Source: RUG11462 sp045649405 (GTDB taxonomy: Bacteria; Bacillota; Clostridia; Oscillospirales; Acutalibacteraceae). From it: a DNA stretch of 64,000 nt. The stretch is from NCBI GenBank assembly GCA_045649405.1, contig JAZRPW010000016.1, positions 1 to 64,000 of the forward strand. The letters run 5' to 3'. The notes beneath the pieces were generated by a model, which saw only the letters and a list, made by a program, of their open reading frames with translations, was not told where the DNA came from and searched no databases. Position numbers and translations under genes: made by a program. Positions 34,090 to 42,156 of the stretch are shown here, piece by piece (the first letter of the stretch is position 1; each line of letters opens with the position of its first letter).

Positions 34090-35130
34090 TTATTCTAACT
34101 CCAAATATTTAAACTTTTCAGTTTTTTCTACTTTTGCTTTTGTTACCAAATCGTCAACATAAGCTTCATATTTTACGTCCATATACTCTGTATAAATTGA
34201 GTCTTTGTAATCTTCGAGCGCTTTGTAACCTGCTTTTTTAGCCGATTTCAAAACAGCAAAAAATGATGAGTTATTTTCATTGATAACTTCTGTGACATCT
34301 CCAACCTTCATCATCTTAATTACCTCAAAAAACTGTGGAGATGTTTTTTGCAAGTCAGAAGCATTATCATCATCAATTGTTAAATCAATATGCTCAATAT
34401 CGCAACAATCGGTTTCACCATACTTGACAATTCCTTCTCTTGCATATTTTGCTTCATTTTCAGCGTCAGTAGGAGAAATAACATCATTCCAAGGAATTTT
34501 GTAATAGTCAAACTTCATTGTATCAAATTTTGGGTAGCGTTCATCTTTCACACTTTCATACCAAGCTTCAAGCTCTTTGTCAGTTGCGTAAAGCGCACCG
34601 CCCTTTTTACTCAAAACTTCACGCGAGTCAATTTGCATATTGCTATAAGTATATGTCAAATAACTATTATAAGTATATTGTTTTACGCCATAAATTACTT
34701 CACCACGTTTTATTTTTTGCTCGCGAATGGCGTTTTCGTTTTGCATTGCATTTATAAATGAATTATAAGACATATCTTTAGTGGTTATGACACCGCACTG
34801 AACAGCAATTTGTTGCTCAACCTTGTAACGAGTGAAATATTCAAGCACTCGTTGCTTCAACGTTTCAAGTGGAGTTGTGCCGTTTATTTCGGTTTTCCAA
34901 AACTTATCATCAATGGTTTTATTCTCACCAAAATCATCAATAACATAACCCTTTTGCGCTTCGCATTGAAGTTTGAATTCTTCTGCGCAAATTTCATTTC
35001 CATTAACCGTTGCAACAATGTCAGAGTCTTTTACAGTTGTTTTAATTGCAAAAAACACAACACCGACAATTAAAACGGCAACCAACGCAATTGCAACGCC
35101 ACCGATTATTAAACCTTTAAATTTTTTCAT
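34090..35130 (-). CDS. membrane-anchored SurA/PrsA-like protein
   Basis: 346 aa. One N-terminal membrane helix (about 7-29) without a lipobox cysteine, then an extracytoplasmic alpha-helical part that starts with IVATVNGNEICAEEFKL, the usual opening of SurA/PrsA-type chaperone domains. A possible parvulin-like C-terminal region (about 195-330) lacks clear prolyl-isomerase residues. It probably helps fold exported proteins. 34 nt upstream of glgB on the same strand. Confidence 0.68.
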   Translation of the reverse strand: MKKFKGLIIGGVAIALVAVLIVGVVFFAIKTTVKDSDIVATVNGNEICAEEFKLQCEAQKGYVIDDFGENKTIDDKFWKTEINGTTPLETLKQRVLEYFTRYKVEQQIAVQCGVITTKDMSYNSFINAMQNENAIREQKIKRGEVIYGVKQYTYNSYLTYTYSNMQIDSREVLSKKGGALYATDKELEAWYESVKDERYPKFDTMKFDYYKIPWNDVISPTDAENEAKYAREGIVKYGETDCCDIEHIDLTIDDDNASDLQKTSPQFFEVIKMMKVGDVTEVINENNSSFFAVLKSAKKAGYKALEDYKDSIYTEYMDVKYEAYVDDLVTKAKVEKTEKFKYLELE

Positions 35131-35135
35131 AAAAC

Positions 35136-35702
35136 TTAACTCATTTCATCTAATGTTAAAGAGAATGCAGGGAAAAATTCTTTCATAAAAATGTCTGCTT
35201 CTTCACATTTCATTTCTTTTAATGATTTCAAACAGGTTTTCTTTGCATTTTTAAATTCAGAATTGCCCATTTTCAATTCTTCTTCACATTTAATTATTGC
35301 TGAAATTTTGTCTGCCGCTTTGATGATTTTTTTGTAATCTTCATCATAAAAAAGAATTTTTCTATATTCTTCTTTCATATCATCAGGCAACATTTCAATC
35401 AATTTTTCACTTGCAACATCTTCAATATCTTTAAAAGCTTTTTTGATGTTTGCATTGTCATATTTTACAGGAGTTGGCATATCGCCAGTGATGATTTCAG
35501 AAGCATCGTGATAAAGTCCGAAAACTGCTGCACGTGCTTCATCATAATTTTTGCCAAGGCGTTTGTTGCCAATTACACACAAAGCGTGCGCAATCATTGC
35601 AACTTCACTTGAATGCACCGAAAGAGACTCATAAGAAGTGTTTCTCATAAGCGACCAACGGTTTATAAACTTCATTCTTGATACAAAGGCAAAAAATTTC
35701 AC
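35136..35702 (-). CDS. yfbR: 5'-deoxynucleotidase, YfbR-like HD protein
   Basis: 188 aa. NRWSLMRNTSYESLSVHSSEVAMIAHAL (first metal His), LYHDASEIITGDMPTPVKY (HD pair) and KAADKISAIIKCEEEL match YfbR, which removes phosphate from dNMPs. Cytosolic. 5 nt upstream of the SurA-like gene and downstream of tatD, so part of the same transcript. Confidence 0.9.
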   Translation of the reverse strand: MKFFAFVSRMKFINRWSLMRNTSYESLSVHSSEVAMIAHALCVIGNKRLGKNYDEARAAVFGLYHDASEIITGDMPTPVKYDNANIKKAFKDIEDVASEKLIEMLPDDMKEEYRKILFYDEDYKKIIKAADKISAIIKCEEELKMGNSEFKNAKKTCLKSLKEMKCEEADIFMKEFFPAFSLTLDEMS

Positions 35703-35715
35703 TTTTTATTCTCCT

Positions 35716-36468
35716 TTAAAATTTAAAAATCTCAACTGCGTTTTGGTTGGTAATTTCCAAAACTTCCCTTACCGAAATGCCTTTAATTTCTGCCACTTTT
35801 TCGGCAATGTGAATTATATAGTCAGACCTGTTACATTTGCCACGGTAAGGCACAGGTGCCATATAAGGCGCATCGGTCTCAAGCACTAATTTTTCAATTG
35901 GAATTTCTTTAACCACATCTGGCAACACCCTTGCATTTTTGAAGGTTAACACACCGCCAATGCCAAGGCTCATTCCAATTTTGACAATTTCTTTTGCTAA
36001 TTCCACCGAGCCAGAAAAACAATGCACAACACCTTTTGGTCTGTACTCTTTCAAAATGCCCAAACTATCTTGATGAGCATCTCTATCATGAAAAGTTATT
36101 GGCAAATCTAATTCGTTTGCCACTTCTAACTGCTCTTTTAACACTGCAATTTGAGTTTCCTTTGGCGAGTCATCATAAAAATAATCAAGACCAATTTCGC
36201 CAATTGCAACTGCACGGTTGTGAGAAGCAAGTTTTATCAATCTTTCTTTGTCAAAAGGCACTTTTGCAGTTTCGTGCGGGTAAACACCCACTGCGGCATA
36301 AAGCATATCGCTTGTCTCACACATTTTAAGCAACTTTTCGCTGTCATCAAGTGTTACACCGCAGGTTATTATTTTTTCAACACCATTACAACGCATTTCT
36401 TCAAGAAGACTTGGCAAATTTTCTTCAAAACGACTGTCGTCATAATGTGCGTGGGTATCAATTATCAT
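35716..36468 (-). CDS. tatD: TatD-family metal-dependent hydrolase (DNase)
   Basis: 250 aa. MIIDTHAHYDDSRF (metal His pair), AVGVYPHE, AIGEIGLDYFYD, PITFHDRDA, GVVHCFSGS and LETDAPYMAP are the metal ligands of TatD. It cuts DNA 3' to 5' in studied species; a role in repair or RNA quality control is likely. Its ATG overlaps the metG stop by 4 nt, a common metS-tatD arrangement in Firmicutes. Confidence 0.95.
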   Translation of the reverse strand: MIIDTHAHYDDSRFEENLPSLLEEMRCNGVEKIITCGVTLDDSEKLLKMCETSDMLYAAVGVYPHETAKVPFDKERLIKLASHNRAVAIGEIGLDYFYDDSPKETQIAVLKEQLEVANELDLPITFHDRDAHQDSLGILKEYRPKGVVHCFSGSVELAKEIVKIGMSLGIGGVLTFKNARVLPDVVKEIPIEKLVLETDAPYMAPVPYRGKCNRSDYIIHIAEKVAEIKGISVREVLEITNQNAVEIFKF

Positions 36469-38408
36469 CTAATTTTTGCTCCTGGAGTCAAACCTTCTGG
36501 GAAAATAACTTTAACGCCTTCATCAGTATCAGCAGCCAAAATCATTCCAAAACTTTCAACGCCACAAAGTTTTGCAGGTTTTAAGTTTGCAACAACAATT
36601 ACATTTTTACCAATCAAATCTTCTGGTTTGTAATAAAGCGCAATGCCTGATGCTACTGTTCTTGGAGTGTCAGAGCCATCATCAAGTGTTAATTTCAACA
36701 ACTTTTTAGCTTTAGGAATTGGCTCGCAGTCAACAACTCTTGCAACACGCAAATCTACCTTTGCAAATTCATCAATTGTAATTTCATCTAAAAATGCAAT
36801 GTTTTCTTTTTTCTCTTGTTCTTTTTGAGCTTCTGCAACTTGTTTTTCAATGATTGCGTTTAACTCTTCAATTTCTTTTTCTGCATCAATTCTTGGGAAA
36901 AGAACTTCACCACGTTTTACTGTTACTGTTTCTGACAAAATGCCAAACTTGTCAGCATTTTCATAAGTTACATCTTCATTGTTTGCGCCAATTTGCTCAA
37001 AGATTTTTGGCATTGTTGAAGGCATAAACGGACAAAGGAGTGTTGTTGCAATACGAATTGCTTCTAACAAGTTGTAAAGCACACAAGCAAGTCTAGGTTT
37101 ATTCTCTTCGTCTTTTGCAAGCACCCAAGGTGCAGTTTCATCAATGTATTTGTTAGCACGAGCAACAACCTTGAAAATTTCAATGAGCGCGTTGTTAATT
37201 TGAGTTTTATCAATAAACTCATCACATTTTTCTCGCAGCGTTGTGCAAAGTTTTACCAAATCATCATCAAACTCGCCTGTTGCCTTTTCTTCTGGCAATG
37301 TGCCACCAAAATATTTTTCAACCATTGCAACTGTACGAGAAACAAGGTTTCCAAGACCATTTGCAAGGTCGGTGTTAATTCTGTTAATCATAATCTCATT
37401 TGAGAATGAACTGTCTGCGCCAAGCGCCATTTCACGCAAGATGTGATAACGAATTGCATCTGCACCATAACGTTCGCCCAAAACAAATGGGTCAACAACG
37501 TTACCAATTGATTTTGACATTTTTTGGCCGTTGAAGGTAATCCAACCGTGAACTGCCAAATGCTTTGGCAATGGCAAATCAAGTGCCATTAACATTGCAG
37601 GCCAAATGATTGCATGGAAACGTTGAATATCTTTTGCAACCATATGCACATCAGCAGGCCAGAATTTATTAAAATCTTCATAAGCGCTGTTTTGATAACC
37701 AAGCGCAGTAATGTAGTTTGAAAGTGCGTCAATCCAAACATAAACAACGTGGTCAGGGTCAAATGTTACCGGAATGCCCCATTTGAAAGATGTTCTTGAC
37801 ACACACAAATCTTCAAGACCTGGTTTGATAAAGTTGTTTACAAGTTCAACTGCACGAGTTTTTGGTTGTAAAAAATCAGTTTCTGTTAATAACTTTTCAA
37901 TACGTTCAGCAAAAGGCGCCATTTTAAAGAAATATGCCTCTTCTTTTGCTTCGATTACTTCTCTGCCACATTCAGGACATTTACCGTCAACTAACTGGCT
38001 TTCTGTCCAGAAAGATTCACAAGGAGTACAATATTTACCTGAATATTCACCCTTGTAAATATAGCCTTTCTTATACAAATCTTCAAAAATCTTTTGAACA
38101 GATTCAATGTGATAATCATCAGTTGTACGAATATATCTATCATAATCAATGTTCATATATTTCCAAAGATTTTTGAAAATCTCAACAATTTCATCAACAT
38201 ACTCTTTTGGAGTTATACCATTATCTTTAGCCTTTTCTTCAATTTTCTGACCGTGCTCATCAGTACCTGTCAAAAACATTACATCAAAGCCTTGCATTCG
38301 TTTGTAACGAGCGATTGAATCGCAAGCGACAGTTGTGTAGCAATGGCCGATATGTGGGTTACCTGATGGGTAATATATCGGAGTTGTGATATAAAATTTC
38401 TTTTGCAT
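36465..38408 (-). CDS. metG: methionyl-tRNA synthetase
   Basis: 647 aa. Class I signatures GNPHIGHCY and KMSKSIGN, a zinc knuckle (CTPC, CPECG) and a C-terminal tRNA-binding OB domain (FAKVDLRVARVVDCEPIPKA). Charges tRNA-Met in the cytosol. First gene of the run metG-tatD-yfbR-SurA-like. A sigma-A promoter stands 38 bp upstream. Confidence 0.98.
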   Translation of the reverse strand: MQKKFYITTPIYYPSGNPHIGHCYTTVACDSIARYKRMQGFDVMFLTGTDEHGQKIEEKAKDNGITPKEYVDEIVEIFKNLWKYMNIDYDRYIRTTDDYHIESVQKIFEDLYKKGYIYKGEYSGKYCTPCESFWTESQLVDGKCPECGREVIEAKEEAYFFKMAPFAERIEKLLTETDFLQPKTRAVELVNNFIKPGLEDLCVSRTSFKWGIPVTFDPDHVVYVWIDALSNYITALGYQNSAYEDFNKFWPADVHMVAKDIQRFHAIIWPAMLMALDLPLPKHLAVHGWITFNGQKMSKSIGNVVDPFVLGERYGADAIRYHILREMALGADSSFSNEIMINRINTDLANGLGNLVSRTVAMVEKYFGGTLPEEKATGEFDDDLVKLCTTLREKCDEFIDKTQINNALIEIFKVVARANKYIDETAPWVLAKDEENKPRLACVLYNLLEAIRIATTLLCPFMPSTMPKIFEQIGANNEDVTYENADKFGILSETVTVKRGEVLFPRIDAEKEIEELNAIIEKQVAEAQKEQEKKENIAFLDEITIDEFAKVDLRVARVVDCEPIPKAKKLLKLTLDDGSDTPRTVASGIALYYKPEDLIGKNVIVVANLKPAKLCGVESFGMILAADTDEGVKVIFPEGLTPGAKIR

Positions 38409-38445
38409 TTTTTATTACTCCTTAAAAAATAAATTTATTCAGTTT

Positions 38446-38474
38446 ATTATAACTCTAATTTTTCCAAAATTCAA
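38446..38474 (-). promoter_or_regulatory. sigma-A promoter of metG
   Basis: Minus strand TTGAAT (38469-38474), 17 bp, TATAAT (38446-38451). No T-box leader fits in the 38 bp before the start. Confidence 0.75.
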
Positions 38475-38500
38475 GTATTTTATATATAAATATATAATAT

Positions 38501-38530
38501 AAAAGTCGCCTGATTAACAGACGACTTTTA
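38501..38530 (-). terminator. terminator after the lipoprotein gene
   Basis: AAAAGTCG stems (38501-38508 and 38523-38530) extended by CTG/CAG, about 10 nt beyond the lipoprotein stop; better paired on the minus strand. Confidence 0.75.
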
Positions 38531-38540
38531 TCTACACTTC

Positions 38541-39023
38541 TTATTCGTTATAAAAAAAGCTCACTTGATCAAAATATTTATCAAAAATATTGTACAGATT
38601 TGTATATGCCGAATTTTCACTCCAACCAAAGTATCTTATTGTTTTGTTGTTAACTCCAATCAGAGTTGATTTAGCATCGGCAACAAATGGACGATTTTCT
38701 TCTTTGTCATAATAAATTTCTTTAATATATGATTTTAATTCTGAAAATTCTTCGTCTGTTAATTCAAACTCCATAGCAACTGATGGGTTTTCTAAATAGT
38801 CTTCTTCTAAAATTTTTTCATCATATCCATAATAATCGGCATTGCCAGTATAAACCGTTACTTTGTTTTCGTTTACTTCATAAAGAATTGTATTATTTGA
38901 AATCTTTGGAGCAATATGTGCAATTCTAAATTTTGAAAAATCAGGATTTTCATCGGTTTTTCTACACGAAACCAAACACAAAACAAATAATAAACTTAAA
39001 CACAAAGCAATAAATCTTTTCAT
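38541..39023 (-). CDS. small lipoprotein of unknown function
   Basis: 160 aa from the start MKRFIALC (AGGAG 8 nt upstream; the longer frame starts inside the neighbouring gene). Signal sequence with lipobox LVSC puts the mature protein on the outer membrane face with a lipid anchor. The rest is an acidic alpha/beta domain with no recognised family. It follows the thioesterase gene by 17 nt. Confidence 0.75.
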   Translation of the reverse strand: MKRFIALCLSLLFVLCLVSCRKTDENPDFSKFRIAHIAPKISNNTILYEVNENKVTVYTGNADYYGYDEKILEEDYLENPSVAMEFELTDEEFSELKSYIKEIYYDKEENRPFVADAKSTLIGVNNKTIRYFGWSENSAYTNLYNIFDKYFDQVSFFYNE

Positions 39024-39040
39024 ATTTTTTCTCCTATTAT

Positions 39041-39766
39041 CTACACCTCTATACTTGCTCTGAAACAAGTGTCGTTTTCTTTTTCGCCTTTAAGAAAAAT
39101 CGCGCCATCATTTTCAGCATAACTTACTTCTACCTTTTCTCCAAGGGTTGCTTCTTTTACATAGTCAAGCGCAAATCTCTTAATATTTAGCGCTTGTTCA
39201 GGCTTTATAAAATCCACCAAAAAATCGGCATAAAGCGCATTATTTAGATGGTCATTTGTATCAAGCATTGAGAACAAAATCTTCTTACTTCCCACAACTT
39301 CCATCTCTTTTGGCAGATGAATTTTAGACGGATTACCAACTGCATTTTCGTGAGTATCTTCAGTTGGCAACTCAAATCCTAATGCAGATGGTTTTACTAT
39401 TTTATGCTCACTTGCGCTTACAAGCACAAAAACAGATGTGCTTTCAATAACTGTTTCACCCTTTTCATCAATCCAATTATACGAGCGGTAAAACTTTAAT
39501 CCTTTTAACTGCTTATTCCAGGTATGAATAGTTAAATTCTCGCCGAAAGTTGGCATTCTATGAATAACGCTTTCTGTATTAACAAGCACAAAAACAACGC
39601 CGTTTTTACGTATTGCATTGTAATCATAACCATAATCAGTTGCAAGATGAATTTCGCCCGCCTGTTCTTGATACTTTAAAATCGATGAAAGTCGCATTTT
39701 TTGTTTTGCGCCCGTATCAAAAGAGCCAACCTTAACTTTATAATCAAAATTGCATATACCAGCCAT
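39041..39766 (-). CDS. acyl-ACP thioesterase
   Basis: 241 aa. Double hotdog fold: KMRLSSILKYQEQAGEIH at the start, TWNKQLKGLKFYRSYNW, and the catalytic stretch DTNDHLNNALYADF (Asp-Asn-His) at about 163. It releases fatty acids from acyl carrier protein in the cytosol. First gene of a two-gene unit with the lipoprotein; shares a divergent promoter region with the aminotransferase. Confidence 0.92.
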   Translation of the reverse strand: MAGICNFDYKVKVGSFDTGAKQKMRLSSILKYQEQAGEIHLATDYGYDYNAIRKNGVVFVLVNTESVIHRMPTFGENLTIHTWNKQLKGLKFYRSYNWIDEKGETVIESTSVFVLVSASEHKIVKPSALGFELPTEDTHENAVGNPSKIHLPKEMEVVGSKKILFSMLDTNDHLNNALYADFLVDFIKPEQALNIKRFALDYVKEATLGEKVEVSYAENDGAIFLKGEKENDTCFRASIEV

Positions 39767-39799
39767 ACTAAAAAAATCCTTTGTTTTTTTGATAAAAAC

Positions 39800-39828
39800 A
39801 TTATAACCTTAAATTTTGAAAAAGTAAA
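39800..39828 (-). promoter_or_regulatory. promoter of the thioesterase gene
   Basis: Minus strand TTTACT (39823-39828), 17 bp, TATAAT (39800-39805). Confidence 0.7.
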
Positions 39829-39829
39829 G

Positions 39830-39858
39830 TTGATTTTTTTGACAGTTAGGGTTATAAT
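39830..39858 (+). promoter_or_regulatory. promoter of the aminotransferase gene
   Basis: TTGATT (39830-39835), 17 bp, TATAAT (39853-39858). Confidence 0.7.
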
Positions 39859-39886
39859 GTAAAAAAATACTTTTTGAGGTTTAGTT

Positions 39887-41089
39887 ATGAGAAACATTCC
39901 TTTTTCTCCACCTGATATATCAGAAGAAGAAATTTTAGCTGTTGCTGATACTTTGCGCTCTGGTTGGATTACAACCGGACCAAAGACAAAACAGTTTGAA
40001 AAAGAAATTACAGAATATGTTGGCAGTGCGTCTTGCGCTTGTTTGGCGAGTGCTACTGCAGGGCTTGAGTGCACTTTGCGAATTTTAGGCATAGGCAAAG
40101 GCGATGAGGTAATTGTGCCTGCTTACACCTACACCGCAACTGCTTCTGTTGTGCACCATGTTGGCGCAAAAATTGTTATGTGTGATTTAGAAAAAGATTC
40201 ATTTTTTATGGACCTTGACAAACTTTCATCACTCATTACAGAAAAAACAAAAGCAATTATCTCGGTTGACATTGCCGGTGTTGTTTGTGATTATGATAAA
40301 ATTTTTGAAATTGTAAATAGCAAAAAAGCGCTTTTTAAACCAAATAATGATTTGCAAAAAGCATTCGGCAGAATTGCTGTTATTGCAGATGGTGCGCACT
40401 CATTTGGTGCAAAGAAAAATGGCAAATGCGCAGGTAACATTGCTGACTTTACTGCTTTTTCTTTCCACGCAGTTAAAAACCTTACAACTGCAGAAGGTGG
40501 CGCTGTAACTTGGAGCAAAAAAGACTTTTTGGATGACGAATGGCTTTACAAACAATATATGCTTCAGTCTCTTCACGGTCAAAACAAAGATGCTCTTGCA
40601 AAAACAAAGGCAGGCGCTTGGGAATATGATATTTCTGCTCCGCTTTACAAATGCAATATGACTGATATTATGGCATCAATTGGTCTTGTTCAGTTAAAAA
40701 GATACCAGCAAATGCTTAAAAAGCGCCAAGAATTCATTGAAACTTACAATGAAATTTTGTGTGAAAGTCGTTTCAAACCACTTGCTCATTACAGCGAAAA
40801 CTCAACTTCAAGCGGCCACTTGTATTTGCTTAGAATTGATGGCATTTCAAAAGAGCAACGCGGAGAAATTATTGAAAAAATGGCAGAGCGTGGCATTGCA
40901 ACAAACGTGCATTACAAGCCATTGCCACTTCTTACTGCTTATAAAGATTTGGGCTTTGAAATTAAAGATTTTCCTAACGCTTATGCCCAGTTTGAAAATG
41001 AAATTACTTTGCCACTTAATACAAAAATGACTAAAGATGATGTTGTTTATGTGGCGCAAACTTTGAAAGAAATTTGTAAGGATTATTAA
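39887..41089 (+). CDS. DegT/DnrJ/EryC1/StrS-family aminotransferase
   Basis: 400 aa. PLP enzyme of the sugar aminotransferase group: start IPFSPPDISEEEI, LRSGWITTGPKTKQFE, GDEVIVPAYTYTATA, IADGAHSFGA, and the PLP lysine in FSFHAVKNLTTAEGGA (about residue 194). A stretch of about 20 residues (FEIVNSKKALFKPNNDLQKA) is longer than usual. It adds an amino group to a nucleotide-linked keto sugar in cell-surface glycan or natural-product pathways. No sugar pathway neighbours are here. queH starts 1 nt after its stop. Confidence 0.92.
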   Translation: MRNIPFSPPDISEEEILAVADTLRSGWITTGPKTKQFEKEITEYVGSASCACLASATAGLECTLRILGIGKGDEVIVPAYTYTATASVVHHVGAKIVMCDLEKDSFFMDLDKLSSLITEKTKAIISVDIAGVVCDYDKIFEIVNSKKALFKPNNDLQKAFGRIAVIADGAHSFGAKKNGKCAGNIADFTAFSFHAVKNLTTAEGGAVTWSKKDFLDDEWLYKQYMLQSLHGQNKDALAKTKAGAWEYDISAPLYKCNMTDIMASIGLVQLKRYQQMLKKRQEFIETYNEILCESRFKPLAHYSENSTSSGHLYLLRIDGISKEQRGEIIEKMAERGIATNVHYKPLPLLTAYKDLGFEIKDFPNAYAQFENEITLPLNTKMTKDDVVYVAQTLKEICKDY

Positions 41090-41090
41090 A

Positions 41091-41717
41091 ATGCCAAAGA
41101 ATTATCAATTATTACTTGATAAAACTTTAGATGATTTACAACAAGGTGCAAAACCACGCTTGTTATTACAGGTGTGTTGTGCGCCTTGTTCTTCATATGT
41201 TTTGGAATATTTAAACAAGCATTTTGATATTACTCTTTTCTTTTACAACCCAAACATTAGCCCACAAGATGAATATTTTTTCAGGGCAGATGAGTTAAAG
41301 CGTTTAACACGCGAGATGCCACTTGAAACAATTCCAAACATTGTTGTGTGTGATTATGATTACAACGAATTTTTGGAAATTGCAAGTGGAAAAGAAGATT
41401 TGCCAGAAGGTGGTGCTCGTTGTTTTTTGTGTTATGAATTGCGACTTGAAAGAACAGCGCAGTTTGCAAAAGAGAAAAATTTTGATTATTTTTGCACAAC
41501 CCTTTCAATTTCGCCACACAAAAATGCGCAAAAATTGAACGAAATTGGCAAGGCGCTTTCAAACAAATATAATGTGCCTTATTTATTTTCAGATTTTAAG
41601 AAAAAGAATGGTTACAAGCGCTCAATAGAGCTTTCAAAAGAATATAATTTGTATCGCCAAGACTATTGTGGATGCGAATTTCCAAAGGCAAATTCGGCGC
41701 AAATTAAAGAAAAATAA
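41091..41717 (+). CDS. queH: epoxyqueuosine reductase QueH
   Basis: 208 aa. Conserved cysteines of the QueH family: LLLQVCCAPCSSYVLEYL, GARCFLCYELRL and RQDYCGCEF, expected to hold an iron-sulfur cluster and a second metal. Catalyses the last step of queuosine formation in tRNA. TTLSISPHKNAQKLN is also typical. Same transcript as the aminotransferase by spacing. Confidence 0.92.
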   Translation: MPKNYQLLLDKTLDDLQQGAKPRLLLQVCCAPCSSYVLEYLNKHFDITLFFYNPNISPQDEYFFRADELKRLTREMPLETIPNIVVCDYDYNEFLEIASGKEDLPEGGARCFLCYELRLERTAQFAKEKNFDYFCTTLSISPHKNAQKLNEIGKALSNKYNVPYLFSDFKKKNGYKRSIELSKEYNLYRQDYCGCEFPKANSAQIKEK

Positions 41718-41746
41718 ATATTTTTTTAATTTTTAGAAAAAAACAC

Positions 41747-41775
41747 TTGACAAACACAAAACTATAAGATATAAT
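41747..41775 (+). promoter_or_regulatory. consensus sigma-A promoter of the tRNA pair
   Basis: TTGACA (41747-41752), 17 bp, TATAAT (41770-41775): an exact consensus at both boxes, as expected for stable RNA. Confidence 0.9.
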
Positions 41776-41809
41776 GGTCAAGCGTCAAAAAGTTTGAGGC
41801 ATTTCATAT

Positions 41810-41886
41810 GGCTGGGTAGCTCAGTTGGCTAGAGCATTCGGTTCATACCCGAAGTGTCGTTGGTTCAAATCCAATCGCAGCTACCA
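41810..41886 (+). tRNA. tRNA-Met (CAT), elongator type
   Basis: 77 nt with encoded CCA. Anticodon CAT at 41844-41846 in stem TTCGG/CCGAA; D stem GCTC/GAGC; T loop TTCAAAT. It lacks the GGG/CCC anticodon-stem pairs of the initiator. The acceptor stem has one G-G mismatch (41815 with 41877) and a terminal G-U pair. An Ile tRNA with modified C34 cannot be fully excluded, but the loop TTCATAC favours Met. Confidence 0.88.
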
Positions 41887-41890
41887 ATAT

Positions 41891-41965
41891 GGCCCGGTGG
41901 TCAAGCGGTTAAGACACCGCCCTTTCACGGCGGTAACACGGGTTCGATTCCCGTCCGGGTCACCA
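41891..41965 (+). tRNA. tRNA-Glu (TTC)
   Basis: 75 nt with encoded CCA. Acceptor GGCCCGG/CCGGGTC, anticodon TTC at 41924-41926 in stem CCGCC/GGCGG, T arm ACGGG-TTCGATT-CCCGT. Four bases after tRNA-Met, same transcript. Confidence 0.96.
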
Positions 41966-41968
41966 AAC

Positions 41969-42000
41969 AAAAAAGACTTCACTTTTGTGAAGTCTTTTTT
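41969..42000 (+). terminator. terminator of the tRNA transcript
   Basis: AAAAAAGACTTCAC paired with GTGAAGTCTTTTTT, four-base loop, three nucleotides past the CCA end. Confidence 0.9.
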
Positions 42001-42012
42001 GTTTATTGATTT

Positions 42013-42045
42013 AGTCAAGGGAATCGAACCCATTGCAGATGTTTT
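42013..42045 (-). pseudogene. tRNA T-arm fragment in inverted orientation
   Basis: Minus strand contains GGGTTCGATTCCC (42019-42031), the same T arm as tRNA-Glu, followed by bases not matching an acceptor end. It sits about as far from the terminator centre as the real T arm does on the other side. It looks like a decayed inverted copy. Confidence 0.35.
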
Positions 42046-42156
42046 TCGGTTGCTAATTTTTAAAAAGTGTCTTATACCGATGAATAATTAATAATTGTAA
42101 ATCCCAAAATTTTATGTTAATATATTAATATGTTAAATTTTAAGAGGTAAAAAAGC

